DNA of 64,000 nucleotides from Paraburkholderia azotifigens (GTDB lineage Bacteria; Pseudomonadota; Gammaproteobacteria; Burkholderiales; Burkholderiaceae). The notes below the pieces were generated by a model that did not search any database, had not been told where the DNA came from, and saw only the letters and a list, made by a program, of their open reading frames with translations. Location: contig NZ_VOQS01000005.1 of assembly GCF_007995085.1 (NCBI RefSeq), forward strand, positions 2,170,001 through 2,234,000, written 5' to 3'. Both the position numbers and the translations under genes were made by a program. Of this stretch, positions 8,578 through 17,525 are shown piece after piece (the stretch's first letter is position 1; each line of letters starts with the position of its first letter).

Positions 8578-9822
8578 ATGAGTCGCTATCTGGGCCTCGG
8601 ACCCAAGAGAACCGACGTTCCGTCGCCGTCGCCCGACGATATCCTGCACGATACGCAGAACTTCTCGCTCGTTCTAGGCGGCCCGCTGTTTCAGCTTCTG
8701 CGCCGCACGCACATGGCCGACGACGCGCTCGAGCTAGTGCGACAACGGGTTCTTGTTATCACGCTGGTGGCGTGGCTGCCTTTGCTTGTGCTCGCGGCGC
8801 TGGAGGGACATCTTCTCGATCGGAGCGTGACTATACCTTTCCTCCTTGATATGGAAGTGCACATTCGCTTCCTTGTTGCTGTGCCGATCCTGATCATTGC
8901 CGAACTCGTCGTGCATCGCCGCCTGCGTCCGATAACGAGGGCATTTCTCGACCGGAAAATCATTCCCGAGACTTCTGCGTCACGGTTTGATGAAGCCATC
9001 CGGGCGGCGTTTCGCCTTCGCAACTCGGTCGCCGCTGAGTTGTTGCTGGTGGCTGTCGTGTACGGACTGGGCGTCTTCGTCGTCTGGCGTCATTACACCG
9101 CGATGCAAACGACATCGACATGGTATGCGGTGCCAAATGCTGGCGGGCTGAACCTTTCGCTCGCCGGATGGTGGTACGGATATGTGAGTGTGCCGATATT
9201 TCAGTTCCTGCTGATCCGCTGGTATTTCCGGTTGTTTATCTGGATACGGTTTCTCTGGCATGTTTCGCGTATCGAGCTCAGTCTCGTTCCCACTCATCCG
9301 GATCGAGTCGGCGGTTTGGGATTTCTCGCCAATACCGTCTATGCATTCATGGCTCTCCTTGTTGCCCACGGCGCAATGCTTGCGGCGCAGTTCGCTAACC
9401 GCATTCTTTTCGCCGGCGCGGCACTCACGGAATTCAAGGCAGAAACTGCAGCGATGGTTCTCTTTCTGTTGTGTCTGGTCTTTGGTCCATTGCTGGTCTT
9501 CGCGCCTCAGTTGGCACAGGCGAAGCGCAACGGTCTGAGCGAATATGGCGCCCTGGCGGAACGGTACGTGCGCGAGTTTGACGCGAAATGGTTGCGGGGC
9601 GCCTCGCAGCCAGGCGAGCCCCTGGTCGGAAGTGCTGACATCCAGTCGCTTGCGGATCTCGCCAACAGCTTTGATGTCGTCCGCACCATGCGCATTGCAC
9701 CCATTACGCGGGATGCCATCGTACGCCTCGCCGCGGCCGTGCTTATTCCGATCATGCCGCTGGCGCTGACCATGATGTCGCTGGAGGAACTACTCAAGAG
9801 ACTGTTCGGACTGGTTTTCTAG
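8578..9822 (+). CDS. Multi-pass inner-membrane protein of unknown function
   Basis: A 414-residue protein. The frame is open upstream, but the ATG at 8578 has GAGAGGA just before it and starts MSRYLGLGPKRTD. About seven hydrophobic segments are visible, from LVITLVAWLPLLVLAAL near residue 60 to AAAVLIPIMPLALTMMS near the end. A conserved-looking THPDRVGGLGFL lies in the middle loop and a soluble loop of about 80 residues precedes the last helix. No family function was recognised. An FNR-like box upstream suggests oxygen-dependent expression with the preceding stress genes. Confidence 0.7.
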   Translation: MSRYLGLGPKRTDVPSPSPDDILHDTQNFSLVLGGPLFQLLRRTHMADDALELVRQRVLVITLVAWLPLLVLAALEGHLLDRSVTIPFLLDMEVHIRFLVAVPILIIAELVVHRRLRPITRAFLDRKIIPETSASRFDEAIRAAFRLRNSVAAELLLVAVVYGLGVFVVWRHYTAMQTTSTWYAVPNAGGLNLSLAGWWYGYVSVPIFQFLLIRWYFRLFIWIRFLWHVSRIELSLVPTHPDRVGGLGFLANTVYAFMALLVAHGAMLAAQFANRILFAGAALTEFKAETAAMVLFLLCLVFGPLLVFAPQLAQAKRNGLSEYGALAERYVREFDAKWLRGASQPGEPLVGSADIQSLADLANSFDVVRTMRIAPITRDAIVRLAAAVLIPIMPLALTMMSLEELLKRLFGLVF

Positions 9823-9856
9823 GCAGGAAGCAACTTTTATACGGATATCGTGATCT

Positions 9857-10498
9857 GTGGAAATGCCGATGAAACGTGCAAATGGCTGGGACAAAGTCGA
9901 GGCTCGCGAAGCGATTCGGCAGGCCGCCTATGAACTCTCGAACAGTGGCATGTGCGAACGTTGGCAGGACGTATGGCACGCGCTGCGCGGGCGCTTCGAT
10001 GTCGAACAACTGACAACCGTTTTTGATAATCCTCTCTGTCAAATCGACATTGAGCAACGATGTTATCGCGCACGAAATCCAGGCAGAGCGGAAGGCGAGT
10101 TGCGAACCGATCTTCCGGTTATCACGCCACGCGTAGAGGAAAAGCGCGATCCGCTTGATTCGCGGGCGATCGACTGGAAGATGCGAAAGGTTGGTCTGTT
10201 GGCTGCGCGAATCCTGGACATGTTGAGCGGTGGAATTGAATGCACTGCGATGGACCTCGCTCAACGCCTGGGGGTGAGCCGTAACGAAGTATTCAAGGCT
10301 GTCCGCCTGCTTTTGGCGGAGGGGACGCTCGAGATCACGAAGTGCGTTGCCGCGAAGCGCGGCGGGCGAGGGGCGCGCGTGTTTGCTCGCGCCGCGGCAA
10401 CCACGGCACTGAAGGATGACGAGTTTCTGACACAAGCGCCGTGGAATGTGGTTGACCCTCTGGCGATGGCATTTCACAGCATGGCGCGCGGTGAGTGA
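9857..10498 (+). CDS. Putative winged-helix DNA-binding protein
   Basis: A 213-residue cytoplasmic protein lying 34 bases after the membrane protein gene. The start may be 9857 or 9869. The N-terminal half (VREAI-type helix, then AYELSNSGMCERWQDVWHAL) is characteristic but of unknown function. Residues about 125-165 (MDLAQRLGVSRNEVFKAVRL) form a helix-turn-helix followed by a basic wing (AAKRGGRGARVFAR). It may regulate the stress block, but no target site can be assigned. Confidence 0.6.
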   Translation: MEMPMKRANGWDKVEAREAIRQAAYELSNSGMCERWQDVWHALRGRFDVEQLTTVFDNPLCQIDIEQRCYRARNPGRAEGELRTDLPVITPRVEEKRDPLDSRAIDWKMRKVGLLAARILDMLSGGIECTAMDLAQRLGVSRNEVFKAVRLLLAEGTLEITKCVAAKRGGRGARVFARAAATTALKDDEFLTQAPWNVVDPLAMAFHSMARGE

Positions 10499-10559
10499 CT
10501 GACCGCTGACCGGGGGAGACGGTGCGATGGTCGCGCCTCAGCCCGCGGCGTCCCGAAGG

Positions 10560-11036
10560 AAGTGCCGACTTGCTTCCGCAGAAGTCGACTTTAGCAATGA
10601 CAAACCTGATCTGATCTGGCGTCTGTAGTCCGCCAAGGTCGCGGCGAATGTAAGGCAACCCAGGCAGAGATGCCCTCATCACGCGCGCTTCCAAGCCCAG
10701 TGCCGGGACGCGCACGCCTCGGAAATACCCCGAACCGTCTGGCGGAGCAGCGGAATCGCCTGTTCGAGCAAAGGGATCGGCAATAGGACGCACATAGAAG
10801 TCCTGTCGCTGCACTCCAGATTGAACCGCCTTCATAGAAAGCACCGCATGTAGATGCTGATCACGCACCAGATTAAGGATCGCGGGGATGCTTTCGATCT
10901 CTAGCGCAATGTTCGGCTTCAACGAAGCCTGAGCCATTGCACCTTCGAGCAGCAGTCGAATGGAGTGGGGGCGACTCGGCATGACAAGCTGGTGCTGCGC
11001 TACTTGCGTGAGGCTGACGGGCTCCGGCCAGAAGAT
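10560..11036 (-). pseudogene. LysR-family regulator remnant (effector domain fragment)
   Basis: A minus-strand frame contains PVSLTQVAQHQLVMPSRPHS and LLLEGAMAQASLKPNIALEI, then IPAILNLVRDQHLHAVLS, the hallmark middle of a LysR effector-binding domain. There is no helix-turn-helix part. The frame loses similarity after VRPIADPFA, consistent with frameshift or decay. Its 5' edge abuts the ferredoxin fragment on the other strand, so two broken genes have been joined. Confidence 0.5.
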
Positions 11037-11038
11037 GC

Positions 11039-11295
11039 TGTTCATCTCGAGTACTTTGCCGGTGCAGATCCTATCGATCAAGGCACGCAGACATCGTTTG
11101 ATGTGAAGCTTGCACGCTCCGGGAAAGTTCTCACGATCCCGGACGACAAGACGATCGTCGACGTGCGTCGAGTCGAAGGTGTCGAGGTAGAGGCTTCGTG
11201 TGAGCAAGGTGTTTGTGGAACGTGTGTGACAAGAGTGCTTGACGGTGTACCGGAGCATCACGACTGTTTCCTGACGGCTCAGGAGCACAGGCCAC
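11039..11295 (+). pseudogene. Ferredoxin-domain remnant of a VanB/phthalate-dioxygenase-reductase-type protein
   Basis: The frame reads HLEYFAGADPI, VLTIPDDKTIVDV and ASCEQGVCGTCVTRVLDGVP, the plant-type [2Fe-2S] domain that ends class IA oxygenase reductases. The three cysteines of CEQGVCGTC are present, but the upstream FMN/NAD domains are absent and the sequence loses similarity before the fourth cysteine region. It is a 3' fragment, not a working reductase. Confidence 0.65.
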
Positions 11296-11877
11296 TGAGC
11301 GATCCCCCGGGCAAGCCAGAATTGCAGGATCGAAACCTTGCCGCTACTATCGCGGGATGCAAATCGACTCTCGCGAACGGCACCAATTCGCTGGGAAAAC
11401 CGGCCGTCGCGGCGATCAACACAGTCACGCCGTCCAGCTCAAATCGCCAGGCGCTGGTGCGGATCGGCATGCGCGAGAAATTTTAGAGGCGGCTCCGCCG
11501 GGCAACGCGCGAAACACTATAGCGTCGACCCCGAGATTACGTGATGAAATCACGCGCGGTTTGACTGCGTCATCCTGTCAGGCATTGAGACAATGCATAT
11601 GATCAGGAAAGGCCAGATAAAGGGAGGCCGCGTTACCCGAACCGCTGCCGACAAATTCTATTCGTTGTTGGCATAAGGACTTCTTGGCACGGCGGAACTT
11701 TCCTGCCTTGCCGACCTTATCGCGACACAACCCGTTGCGGACCTCTGCGATAGAGGTTTGCAACGGGCTCGATGCCCCGCAGCGTGGGCGTGCGCCGCAA
11801 AATTTCGCGGCGCGCAGAATAAACAATCCAGCTGCGAAGCGGGTGAAGCAGCTGGGATAGGTGAATTGACGTGGCTC
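11296..11877. other. Stretch with no supported gene
   Basis: About 580 bases of short frames in all phases with no recognised domain or ribosome binding site. It is probably decayed DNA continuing the debris of the two preceding fragments. Confidence 0.4.
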
Positions 11878-12768
11878 TTACTTCGCCTGATCGCGCCAGT
11901 AGTACTTCTGCTTCCAGCCGAGCAGGCGCTTGAGTTTCTCGTTGCTCAGCAGCGTCTCGAACTCACCGAGCTGCTTCTTCACCGGCACTTCCGGATAGAA
12001 CCGATTCAGCAGTTCCGCCGTCGGCAGATCGGAAGATACGTCGTCGGCGGCGATATTTATCACCTCGAAGCCGAGGCCGTCTTTCTCTATACCAAGGCGC
12101 GCCGCTTCAGCGAGATCGCGGCCGTCAATATAACTCCATGCGATGCGCTTGCGCAGCGACGGGTCCTTGTTCCACGTCGTGAACTTCGCATAGTCTTCCG
12201 GATCCAGCACGTTGCCGATCCGGAAGCAGTACAGGTCGGCGCCGGTGCGCGCATGAAACGCCTTCGCAGTCACTTCGTTGATCACCTTCGAAGTCGCATA
12301 ACTGTCCAACGGGTCGACGGGATACTGCTCGTCGAGCGGGAAGTACTGCGGATTGCGGTGCCGGTGCGCGAACACCACGCCGTAGGTGGTTTCGCTCGAT
12401 GCAACGATCACCTTGCGGATGCCAAGCTTCGACGCAGCATCCAGAATATTGTAGGTGCCCATCACGTTGATGCGGAACACCTCATTGTCGGTGGTGACCA
12501 TGACGCGCGGAATTGCCGCGAAATGGACGATCGCATCGATCGGCTTCGGCTCAAGGTCGGGCACGAATTCGGTCGGCGCAGTGCTCGACGCGAGCGCGTT
12601 GAACACCTGGCCTGCATCGGTGATATCGGTGATCAGCGTGCGCGCGGTGCGCTTGGGCATCGGCACGCGGTCGAGATTCAGCACTTCGTAGCCGTGCTCG
12701 ACCAGATTTTCGACGACCCATTTACCGGCGAGTCCGCTGCCGCCGGTCACAATCACTCGCTTCGTCAT
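11878..12768 (-). CDS. NAD(P)-dependent extended SDR sugar dehydrogenase/epimerase
   Basis: A 296-residue Rossmann protein. The N-terminal GGSGLAGKWV is the GxxGxxG dinucleotide motif, HFAAIPRV follows the fourth strand, SSETTYG holds the catalytic Ser/Thr, and YATSK is the catalytic YxxxK. The C-terminal part carries substrate residues typical of extended SDRs such as UDP-galactose epimerases and uronate dehydrogenases. The substrate cannot be assigned. It is divergent from a sugar ABC transporter, and a CRP-like site lies about 100 bp upstream of each arm, so it probably oxidises or epimerises the imported sugar or polyol. Confidence 0.8.
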   Translation of the reverse strand: MTKRVIVTGGSGLAGKWVVENLVEHGYEVLNLDRVPMPKRTARTLITDITDAGQVFNALASSTAPTEFVPDLEPKPIDAIVHFAAIPRVMVTTDNEVFRINVMGTYNILDAASKLGIRKVIVASSETTYGVVFAHRHRNPQYFPLDEQYPVDPLDSYATSKVINEVTAKAFHARTGADLYCFRIGNVLDPEDYAKFTTWNKDPSLRKRIAWSYIDGRDLAEAARLGIEKDGLGFEVINIAADDVSSDLPTAELLNRFYPEVPVKKQLGEFETLLSNEKLKRLLGWKQKYYWRDQAK

Positions 12769-12841
12769 GCGGTTTGCTCCTTGAAAGAATGTCAGAGGGG
12801 CCGGATGTGTGTCGCGTGTCTAGCCGGCGGACCTTGCCGAT

Positions 12842-12885
12842 AGCTTAATGAATTTGTGCGGCACGTTTCTGTGACGGACGTCATA
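12842..12885 (-). promoter_or_regulatory. CRP-like operator and -10 for the dehydrogenase gene
   Basis: TGTGACGGACGTCATA at 12870-12885 has the TGTGA-N6-TCAcA layout of a CRP-family site. Read on the minus strand, exactly 22 bases separate it from a TAAGCT hexamer in the -10 position. The same 16-mer occurs inverted at 13052-13067. The regulator encoded at 17522-18307 is the obvious candidate ligand. Confidence 0.6.
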
Positions 12886-13051
12886 GTCGGCATCGCCGCG
12901 CGGGTTCGATGCGCGATTTGCGGGTTGCGGCGGCACTTTTCGGCGGTTCTTTCGCCTGTTCCTGTCTCGCAGCCAGATTGCATGCGTATTTCAGTGGCAC
13001 GTCAATCGCACTGCAGCAATCACTGATCCCGGGACAACCCCAATAGGTTTG

Positions 13052-13095
13052 TATGACGTCCGTCACAGTTTTGCGGCGCGCTCTCAACCTATGAT
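13052..13095 (+). promoter_or_regulatory. CRP-like operator and -10 for the ABC transporter operon
   Basis: TATGACGTCCGTCACA at 13052-13067 is the exact reverse complement of the site at 12870-12885. Twenty-two bases later TATGAT (13090-13095) matches five of six -10 consensus bases, so the site would be centred near -42, the class II activator position. The operon's TTG start is about 75 bases downstream. Confidence 0.65.
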
Positions 13096-13170
13096 CGTCC
13101 ACGATGTCGAGCGCTCACGTTGTAGTGGGCCCACTGCGATATCCATGCGCGACGCCGAGGAGACTATCCG

Positions 13171-14169
13171 TTGAGAGCCCTTTCTTCGAAAACCGACGTG
13201 CCCGCTTTGCCGATGCCGCTCGCGTTGCTGCGCGCTTGCGTCAGGGTGCGCGAATTCAACATCTTCGCTGTGTTGATTCTGGTCGGCGTACTGATCAGTC
13301 TGTTCTCGCCATACTTCCTGACGACCAACAATCTGATGGGCGTATTCCGCTCGTTTTCGCTGACGGCGATCATGGCAGTCGGGATGATGCTGGTGATCAT
13401 TACCGGCGGCATCGATCTGTCGGTCGGGTCGGTGATGGGACTGTCGTCGCTGGTGACCGCGCTGTCTTTCCAGCACGGTCTCGGCGCAATGGTTGCCGTT
13501 GCGGCGGGACTCGCAACTGGCGTTGTAGTCGGTGCGTTCAATGGCTTTCTTGTCACGCGTGTCCGGTTGCCGCCGTTTATCGCGACGCTCGGCACGCTGT
13601 CGATCGGTCGAGGCTTGATGTACATCATCACTAAAGGGGTCCCGCTCACGCCGGATGTCCCTGAGAGCTTTACGTTCCTCGGTCAAGGCTATCTCGGCTT
13701 TATCCCGTTCCCGGTCGTAGTGATGACGGTGCTTGCGGTGTGTTTTTCGATTGTGATGCGGCGCACGCGCTTCGGCCGTCATGTGTATGCGACGGGCGGT
13801 AACGAAACTGCCGCCCGGCTAAGCGGCGTGCGCACAGCGCGCGTGAAGTTCACCGTCTATGCGTTGTCCGGCGCGATAGCGGCGCTGGCAGGCGTGCTCG
13901 CGTTTTCGCGATTTGTTTCGGCCGAGCCGGCCGCGGGCTTCGGCGCGGAACTCGACGTGATCGCGGCCGCCGCGATCGGCGGCGCGAGCCTGTCGGGTGG
14001 TGTAGGCAGCGTCGAAGGCGCGATTATCGGCGCGGCGCTGGCCGGCATCATCACCAATGGCGTGGTGCTGCTCAATATCGACACCTATGCGCAGCAAACC
14101 ATCACCGGTTCCGTGATCCTGATTGCGGTAAGCATCGATATCTGGCGGCTGCGCTCTAAAGGGCGCTAA
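13171..14169 (+). CDS. Sugar ABC transporter permease (RbsC-like)
   Basis: A 332-residue inner-membrane permease of the ribose/xylose type. The start is taken at TTG 13171 because GAGGAG lies nine bases before it and the N-terminus MRALSSKTD leads into the first TM. Typical motifs are MMLVIITGGIDLSVGSVMG, the conserved GGIDLSVG of the family, and GRHVYATGGNETAARLSGV, the cytoplasmic loop that contacts the ATPase. It is first in an operon with a binding protein and ATPase; unusually, the permease gene comes first. The substrate is unknown. Confidence 0.88.
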   Translation: MRALSSKTDVPALPMPLALLRACVRVREFNIFAVLILVGVLISLFSPYFLTTNNLMGVFRSFSLTAIMAVGMMLVIITGGIDLSVGSVMGLSSLVTALSFQHGLGAMVAVAAGLATGVVVGAFNGFLVTRVRLPPFIATLGTLSIGRGLMYIITKGVPLTPDVPESFTFLGQGYLGFIPFPVVVMTVLAVCFSIVMRRTRFGRHVYATGGNETAARLSGVRTARVKFTVYALSGAIAALAGVLAFSRFVSAEPAAGFGAELDVIAAAAIGGASLSGGVGSVEGAIIGAALAGIITNGVVLLNIDTYAQQTITGSVILIAVSIDIWRLRSKGR

Positions 14170-14255
14170 GGCCGCAGGCGAGGTCTGGCGCATGCGCCAG
14201 GCTGTCTTGTGACTTTCCAAATTCCTATAAACCGACGCATTCTGGAGACACCATC

Positions 14256-15230
14256 ATGCAACGAACCCTGACTCGCGCGGCCCGTGCGCGCAGCCTGAAC
14301 GCATTGCTCGCGGTATCGGCCGTAGCGGCGCTCTGTGCGCTCCCGGCCGGTACTGCTCACGCGAAAGACGCAAAGGATATTTCGGTCGCGGTGATTCCGA
14401 AAGTCGCGGTGCCGTTCTTCGACGATTGCAATAACGGTGCGAAGTCTGCTGCGGACAAGCTGTCGGTCAATTATCAATGGGTGGTGCCGCAAAACACCCA
14501 GGGTTCGACGCAGGTGCAGATCATCGAAGACCTGATCTCGAAGCACGTCGACGGCATTGCGATTTCGGTGAACGAGCCAAAGTCAGTCGAAAGCGTGATG
14601 AAGCGCGCGGAAAAGAGCGGCATCAAGGTGCTGACCTACGATTCGGATTCGCCTAATAGTGGCCGCTCGATGTATATCGGCACCAGCAACGAATCGGCGG
14701 GCGAGACGATGGCCGAGACGATGGGTAAGGCATTGAACGGTCAGGGCGATGTCGCGATCGTCACCGGGCAACTGGGCGCGGTGAATCTGAACGAGCGCAT
14801 CGCCGGCATCAAGAAGGGTCTCGCCAGATATCCGGGCATCAAGGTCGTCGAAACGCAGGGCACTGACGACGATCTGGCGCGCGGCGTTTCAGTGGTCGAG
14901 ACCACGCTGCGTGCGCATCCTCAATTGAAGGGCGTCTTCGGTGTGAGCCAGGTCGGCGGGCCGGCAGTTGCAAAGGTATTGAACACCAAGGAGTTCGGCG
15001 CGATGAAGGGCAAGCTCGAAGTGATCGCGTTCGACGATCTGCCTGACACCGTGAAGGGCGTCCGCGATGGCTCGATCCAGGCAATCATGGTGCAGCGCCC
15101 GGTGACCATGGGCAAGCTGGCTGTCGAGCATCTGGTTTCGCAGATCCAGGGCAGCGAGAAGCAGGCGAACGATATCGACACCGGCGTGACCGTGGTGACA
15201 AAGAACAATCTCGGCAGCTATACCAAGTAA
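14256..15230 (+). CDS. Sugar ABC transporter periplasmic binding protein (RbsB-like)
   Basis: A 324-residue protein of the periplasmic sugar-binding (Peripla_BP_4) group. A signal peptide of about 35 residues ends in GTAHAKD. The mature start VIPKVAVPFFDDCNNGAKSA is the usual ligand-binding first loop, DGIAISVNEP marks the second strand, and VFGVSQVGGPA and VIAFDDLP line the C-lobe. It is preceded by GGAG and lies 86 bases after the permease gene. It delivers an unidentified sugar or polyol to the permease. Confidence 0.85.
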   Translation: MQRTLTRAARARSLNALLAVSAVAALCALPAGTAHAKDAKDISVAVIPKVAVPFFDDCNNGAKSAADKLSVNYQWVVPQNTQGSTQVQIIEDLISKHVDGIAISVNEPKSVESVMKRAEKSGIKVLTYDSDSPNSGRSMYIGTSNESAGETMAETMGKALNGQGDVAIVTGQLGAVNLNERIAGIKKGLARYPGIKVVETQGTDDDLARGVSVVETTLRAHPQLKGVFGVSQVGGPAVAKVLNTKEFGAMKGKLEVIAFDDLPDTVKGVRDGSIQAIMVQRPVTMGKLAVEHLVSQIQGSEKQANDIDTGVTVVTKNNLGSYTK

Positions 15231-15315
15231 CCGCAGGAAGGAGCTGCGCCAGGTAGCCGCGCGGGCCGACCACGCGGCAAGCACAACCCGCCATGCCACC
15301 AGCCAGGGACCGCCG

Positions 15316-16818
15316 ATGAAACCTTTTCTCGAAGTGCGCGACATCTCGAAGACGTTTCCCGGTGTGCGTGCGTTGGACCGCGTAACGCTTGAGATCGCGC
15401 GCGGCGAAGTGCTGGCGCTGGCGGGCGAAAACGGTGCGGGCAAGAGCACGTTGATGAAGATTCTCACCGGCGTGCTCGAACCTGATGCCGGCGGCGAAAT
15501 CCGCATCGAAGGCGAACCGGTGACATTGCGCGACGGTAATCATGCGCGCGCGTTGGGCATCGGCATCATTTATCAGGAACTGTCGGTCGTCGAAAACCTG
15601 AGCATTGCCGAGAACATCTTTCTCGCGCGCGAGCCGCTGACCCGTTTCGGCATGATCGACCGTGCGCGGATGAACGACGCGGCGCGCACTCTGCTCGAAA
15701 CGATCGGCATGCGCGTCGATCCGCGCGAACAGGTGAGTCGCCTGAGCGTCGGGCAGAAACAGATGGTCGAAATCGCCAAGGCGATCTCATGCGATTCGAA
15801 GATCATCATCATGGACGAGCCGACTGCGTCGTTGAGCCATCACGAAACGCGCATTCTGCTAGACCTGATCAAGCGGCTGCGGATGCAGAGCATCGGCATT
15901 GTCTATATCTCGCATCGGCTCGAGGAACTGTTCGAACTGGCTGACCGCGTGACGGTGCTGCGCGACGGCGCAACCGTCGGCAGTGCGCCGATGGCGGAGG
16001 TTACCCGCGAGTGGCTGGTGCGCAAGATGGTCGATCGCGACCTGAACGAACTGTATGCGGTGTCCGCATCGCATGCGACACGCGAGATCGTGCTCGAAGT
16101 GCGCAATCTGGAGCTTCGCTCACACAATAGCGTGCCGGCGCGCATTCGCGACATCAGCTTCGCTGTGCATCGCGGCGAGATTCTTGGTATTGCGGGGCTG
16201 GTTGGCTCGGGGCGCACCGAGATCATGGAGATGATCTTCGGGATGCGGCCGAAGAGCGGCGACGTGCTGATCGCCGGCAAACTCGTGGCGATCGACAGTC
16301 CGCACGATGCAATCGCCAACGGCATCGGCTTCGTCACCGAAGACCGCAAGGGGCAGGGCCTGATAGCCGGCATGAGCGTGCGCGAGAATTTCAGCCTGAC
16401 GCACCTCGAAACCTACTCGCCGTTTCAGTTCGTGCGACGCATGGCCGAAGACGAACGCTGCCGCGAATTCGTACGCACGCTTGGCGTCAAAACGCCAACC
16501 ATCGAACAGAAAGTGATCAACCTGAGCGGCGGCAACCAGCAGAAAGTCGTGCTCGCGAAGTGGGTTGCTCGCAATCCGCGTGTGCTGATCGTCGACGAGC
16601 CGACCCGCGGTATCGATATCGGCGCGAAAGCGGAAGTGCATGCTCTGCTCGGGCGGCTTGCCGCGCAGGGCATTGGGATCATCGCGATCTCGTCGGACCT
16701 GCAGGAAGTGCTGGCGATCAGCGATCGCATTCTGGTGGTTCGCGAAGGGCGTCTGAACGGTACATTCGGGCGCGCAGATGCAACCCAGGAGCGAGTGATG
16801 GCGGCGGCAACCGCATAA
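15316..16818 (+). CDS. Sugar ABC transporter ATP-binding protein (RbsA-like, double ATPase)
   Basis: A 500-residue protein with two ABC domains. Domain 1 has Walker [13 protein letters not shown], signature [14 protein letters not shown] and Walker [13 protein letters not shown]. Domain 2 has a degenerate Walker A ([13 protein letters not shown]), signature [14 protein letters not shown] and Walker [17 protein letters not shown], exactly the RbsA/XylG/MglA pattern. The length is normal for the group. It completes the importer with the two preceding genes. Confidence 0.9.
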   Translation: MKPFLEVRDISKTFPGVRALDRVTLEIARGEVLALAGENGAGKSTLMKILTGVLEPDAGGEIRIEGEPVTLRDGNHARALGIGIIYQELSVVENLSIAENIFLAREPLTRFGMIDRARMNDAARTLLETIGMRVDPREQVSRLSVGQKQMVEIAKAISCDSKIIIMDEPTASLSHHETRILLDLIKRLRMQSIGIVYISHRLEELFELADRVTVLRDGATVGSAPMAEVTREWLVRKMVDRDLNELYAVSASHATREIVLEVRNLELRSHNSVPARIRDISFAVHRGEILGIAGLVGSGRTEIMEMIFGMRPKSGDVLIAGKLVAIDSPHDAIANGIGFVTEDRKGQGLIAGMSVRENFSLTHLETYSPFQFVRRMAEDERCREFVRTLGVKTPTIEQKVINLSGGNQQKVVLAKWVARNPRVLIVDEPTRGIDIGAKAEVHALLGRLAAQGIGIIAISSDLQEVLAISDRILVVREGRLNGTFGRADATQERVMAAATA

Positions 16819-16865
16819 AGTCCCGCCGCAACGGTCTGTTTATTCAACACGGAGCTTCAATCCAG

Positions 16866-17525
16866 ATGGCCACGATAGTCGTAGTGCATACCGGTCCGGT
16901 GACGGTTCAGCCGCTCAAGGATCAATTCGCCGCGCAATTGCCGGATGTGCGGATGATCAATATTGTCGACGACAGCCTGCTGAACGACGTACGCAGCGCC
17001 GGACACCTGACACCTGAAGTCACGAGCCGACTGTATTCGTATATGTCGAACGCGCAGGCGATGGGCGCGGACTTTATCCTGAACGCGTGCTCGTCAGTCG
17101 GCGAAGCGGTCGATACGTTGCGCGGCATGATCCGTACGCCGATCTTCAAGATTGACGAAACCATGGCGCAGGAAGCGAGCCGGCTCGGCACGCGGATCGG
17201 TGTGGTGGCCACCGTGAAAACCACACTTGAGCCGACCGTGCGGCTGATCCGCAAGAAAGCCGCCGAAGCGGGCCGCGAGATCAGTGTGGTCGAGCGCGTC
17301 GCCGAAGAAGCGTTCGCCGCGCTCCTGGCCGGCGATGCGGAGCGTCACGACGAAGTGCTCAAGCACGCCATCGTCGCACTTGCCGAAGAAGTGGACGTGG
17401 TGGTGCTCGCGCAGGTGTCGATGGCGCGGCTCGTACCGTCGCTCGGCCAGACGCGCGTGCCGGTGCTGTCCAGCCCGCAAAGCGGCGTGGCGACGGTCAA
17501 GGCCGCGCTGTCAGACACGCACTAA
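16866..17525 (+). CDS. Aspartate/glutamate racemase-family protein
   Basis: A 219-residue protein of the Asp/Glu/hydantoin racemase superfamily. The frame is open upstream, inside the ATPase gene, but the ATG at 16866 follows the ATPase stop and a GGAG. The two half-sites show NACSSVGEAVDTLR, which carries the first catalytic Cys, while the second half has LAQVSMARL where a Cys is usual (here Ser or Val). A two-base racemase mechanism is therefore doubtful. Its place after a sugar importer suggests a role in that catabolism, for example lyase or isomerase chemistry on an acid derivative. Its stop overlaps the stop of the convergent regulator gene. Confidence 0.7.
   Translation: MATIVVVHTGPVTVQPLKDQFAAQLPDVRMINIVDDSLLNDVRSAGHLTPEVTSRLYSYMSNAQAMGADFILNACSSVGEAVDTLRGMIRTPIFKIDETMAQEASRLGTRIGVVATVKTTLEPTVRLIRKKAAEAGREISVVERVAEEAFAALLAGDAERHDEVLKHAIVALAEEVDVVVLAQVSMARLVPSLGQTRVPVLSSPQSGVATVKAALSDTH

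Noticed and set aside
11758..12843. 361-residue plus-strand frame
   Set aside because: It is the antisense of the SDR dehydrogenase gene; its composition (His/Arg/Glu-rich, no domain) is typical of a GC-rich shadow frame.
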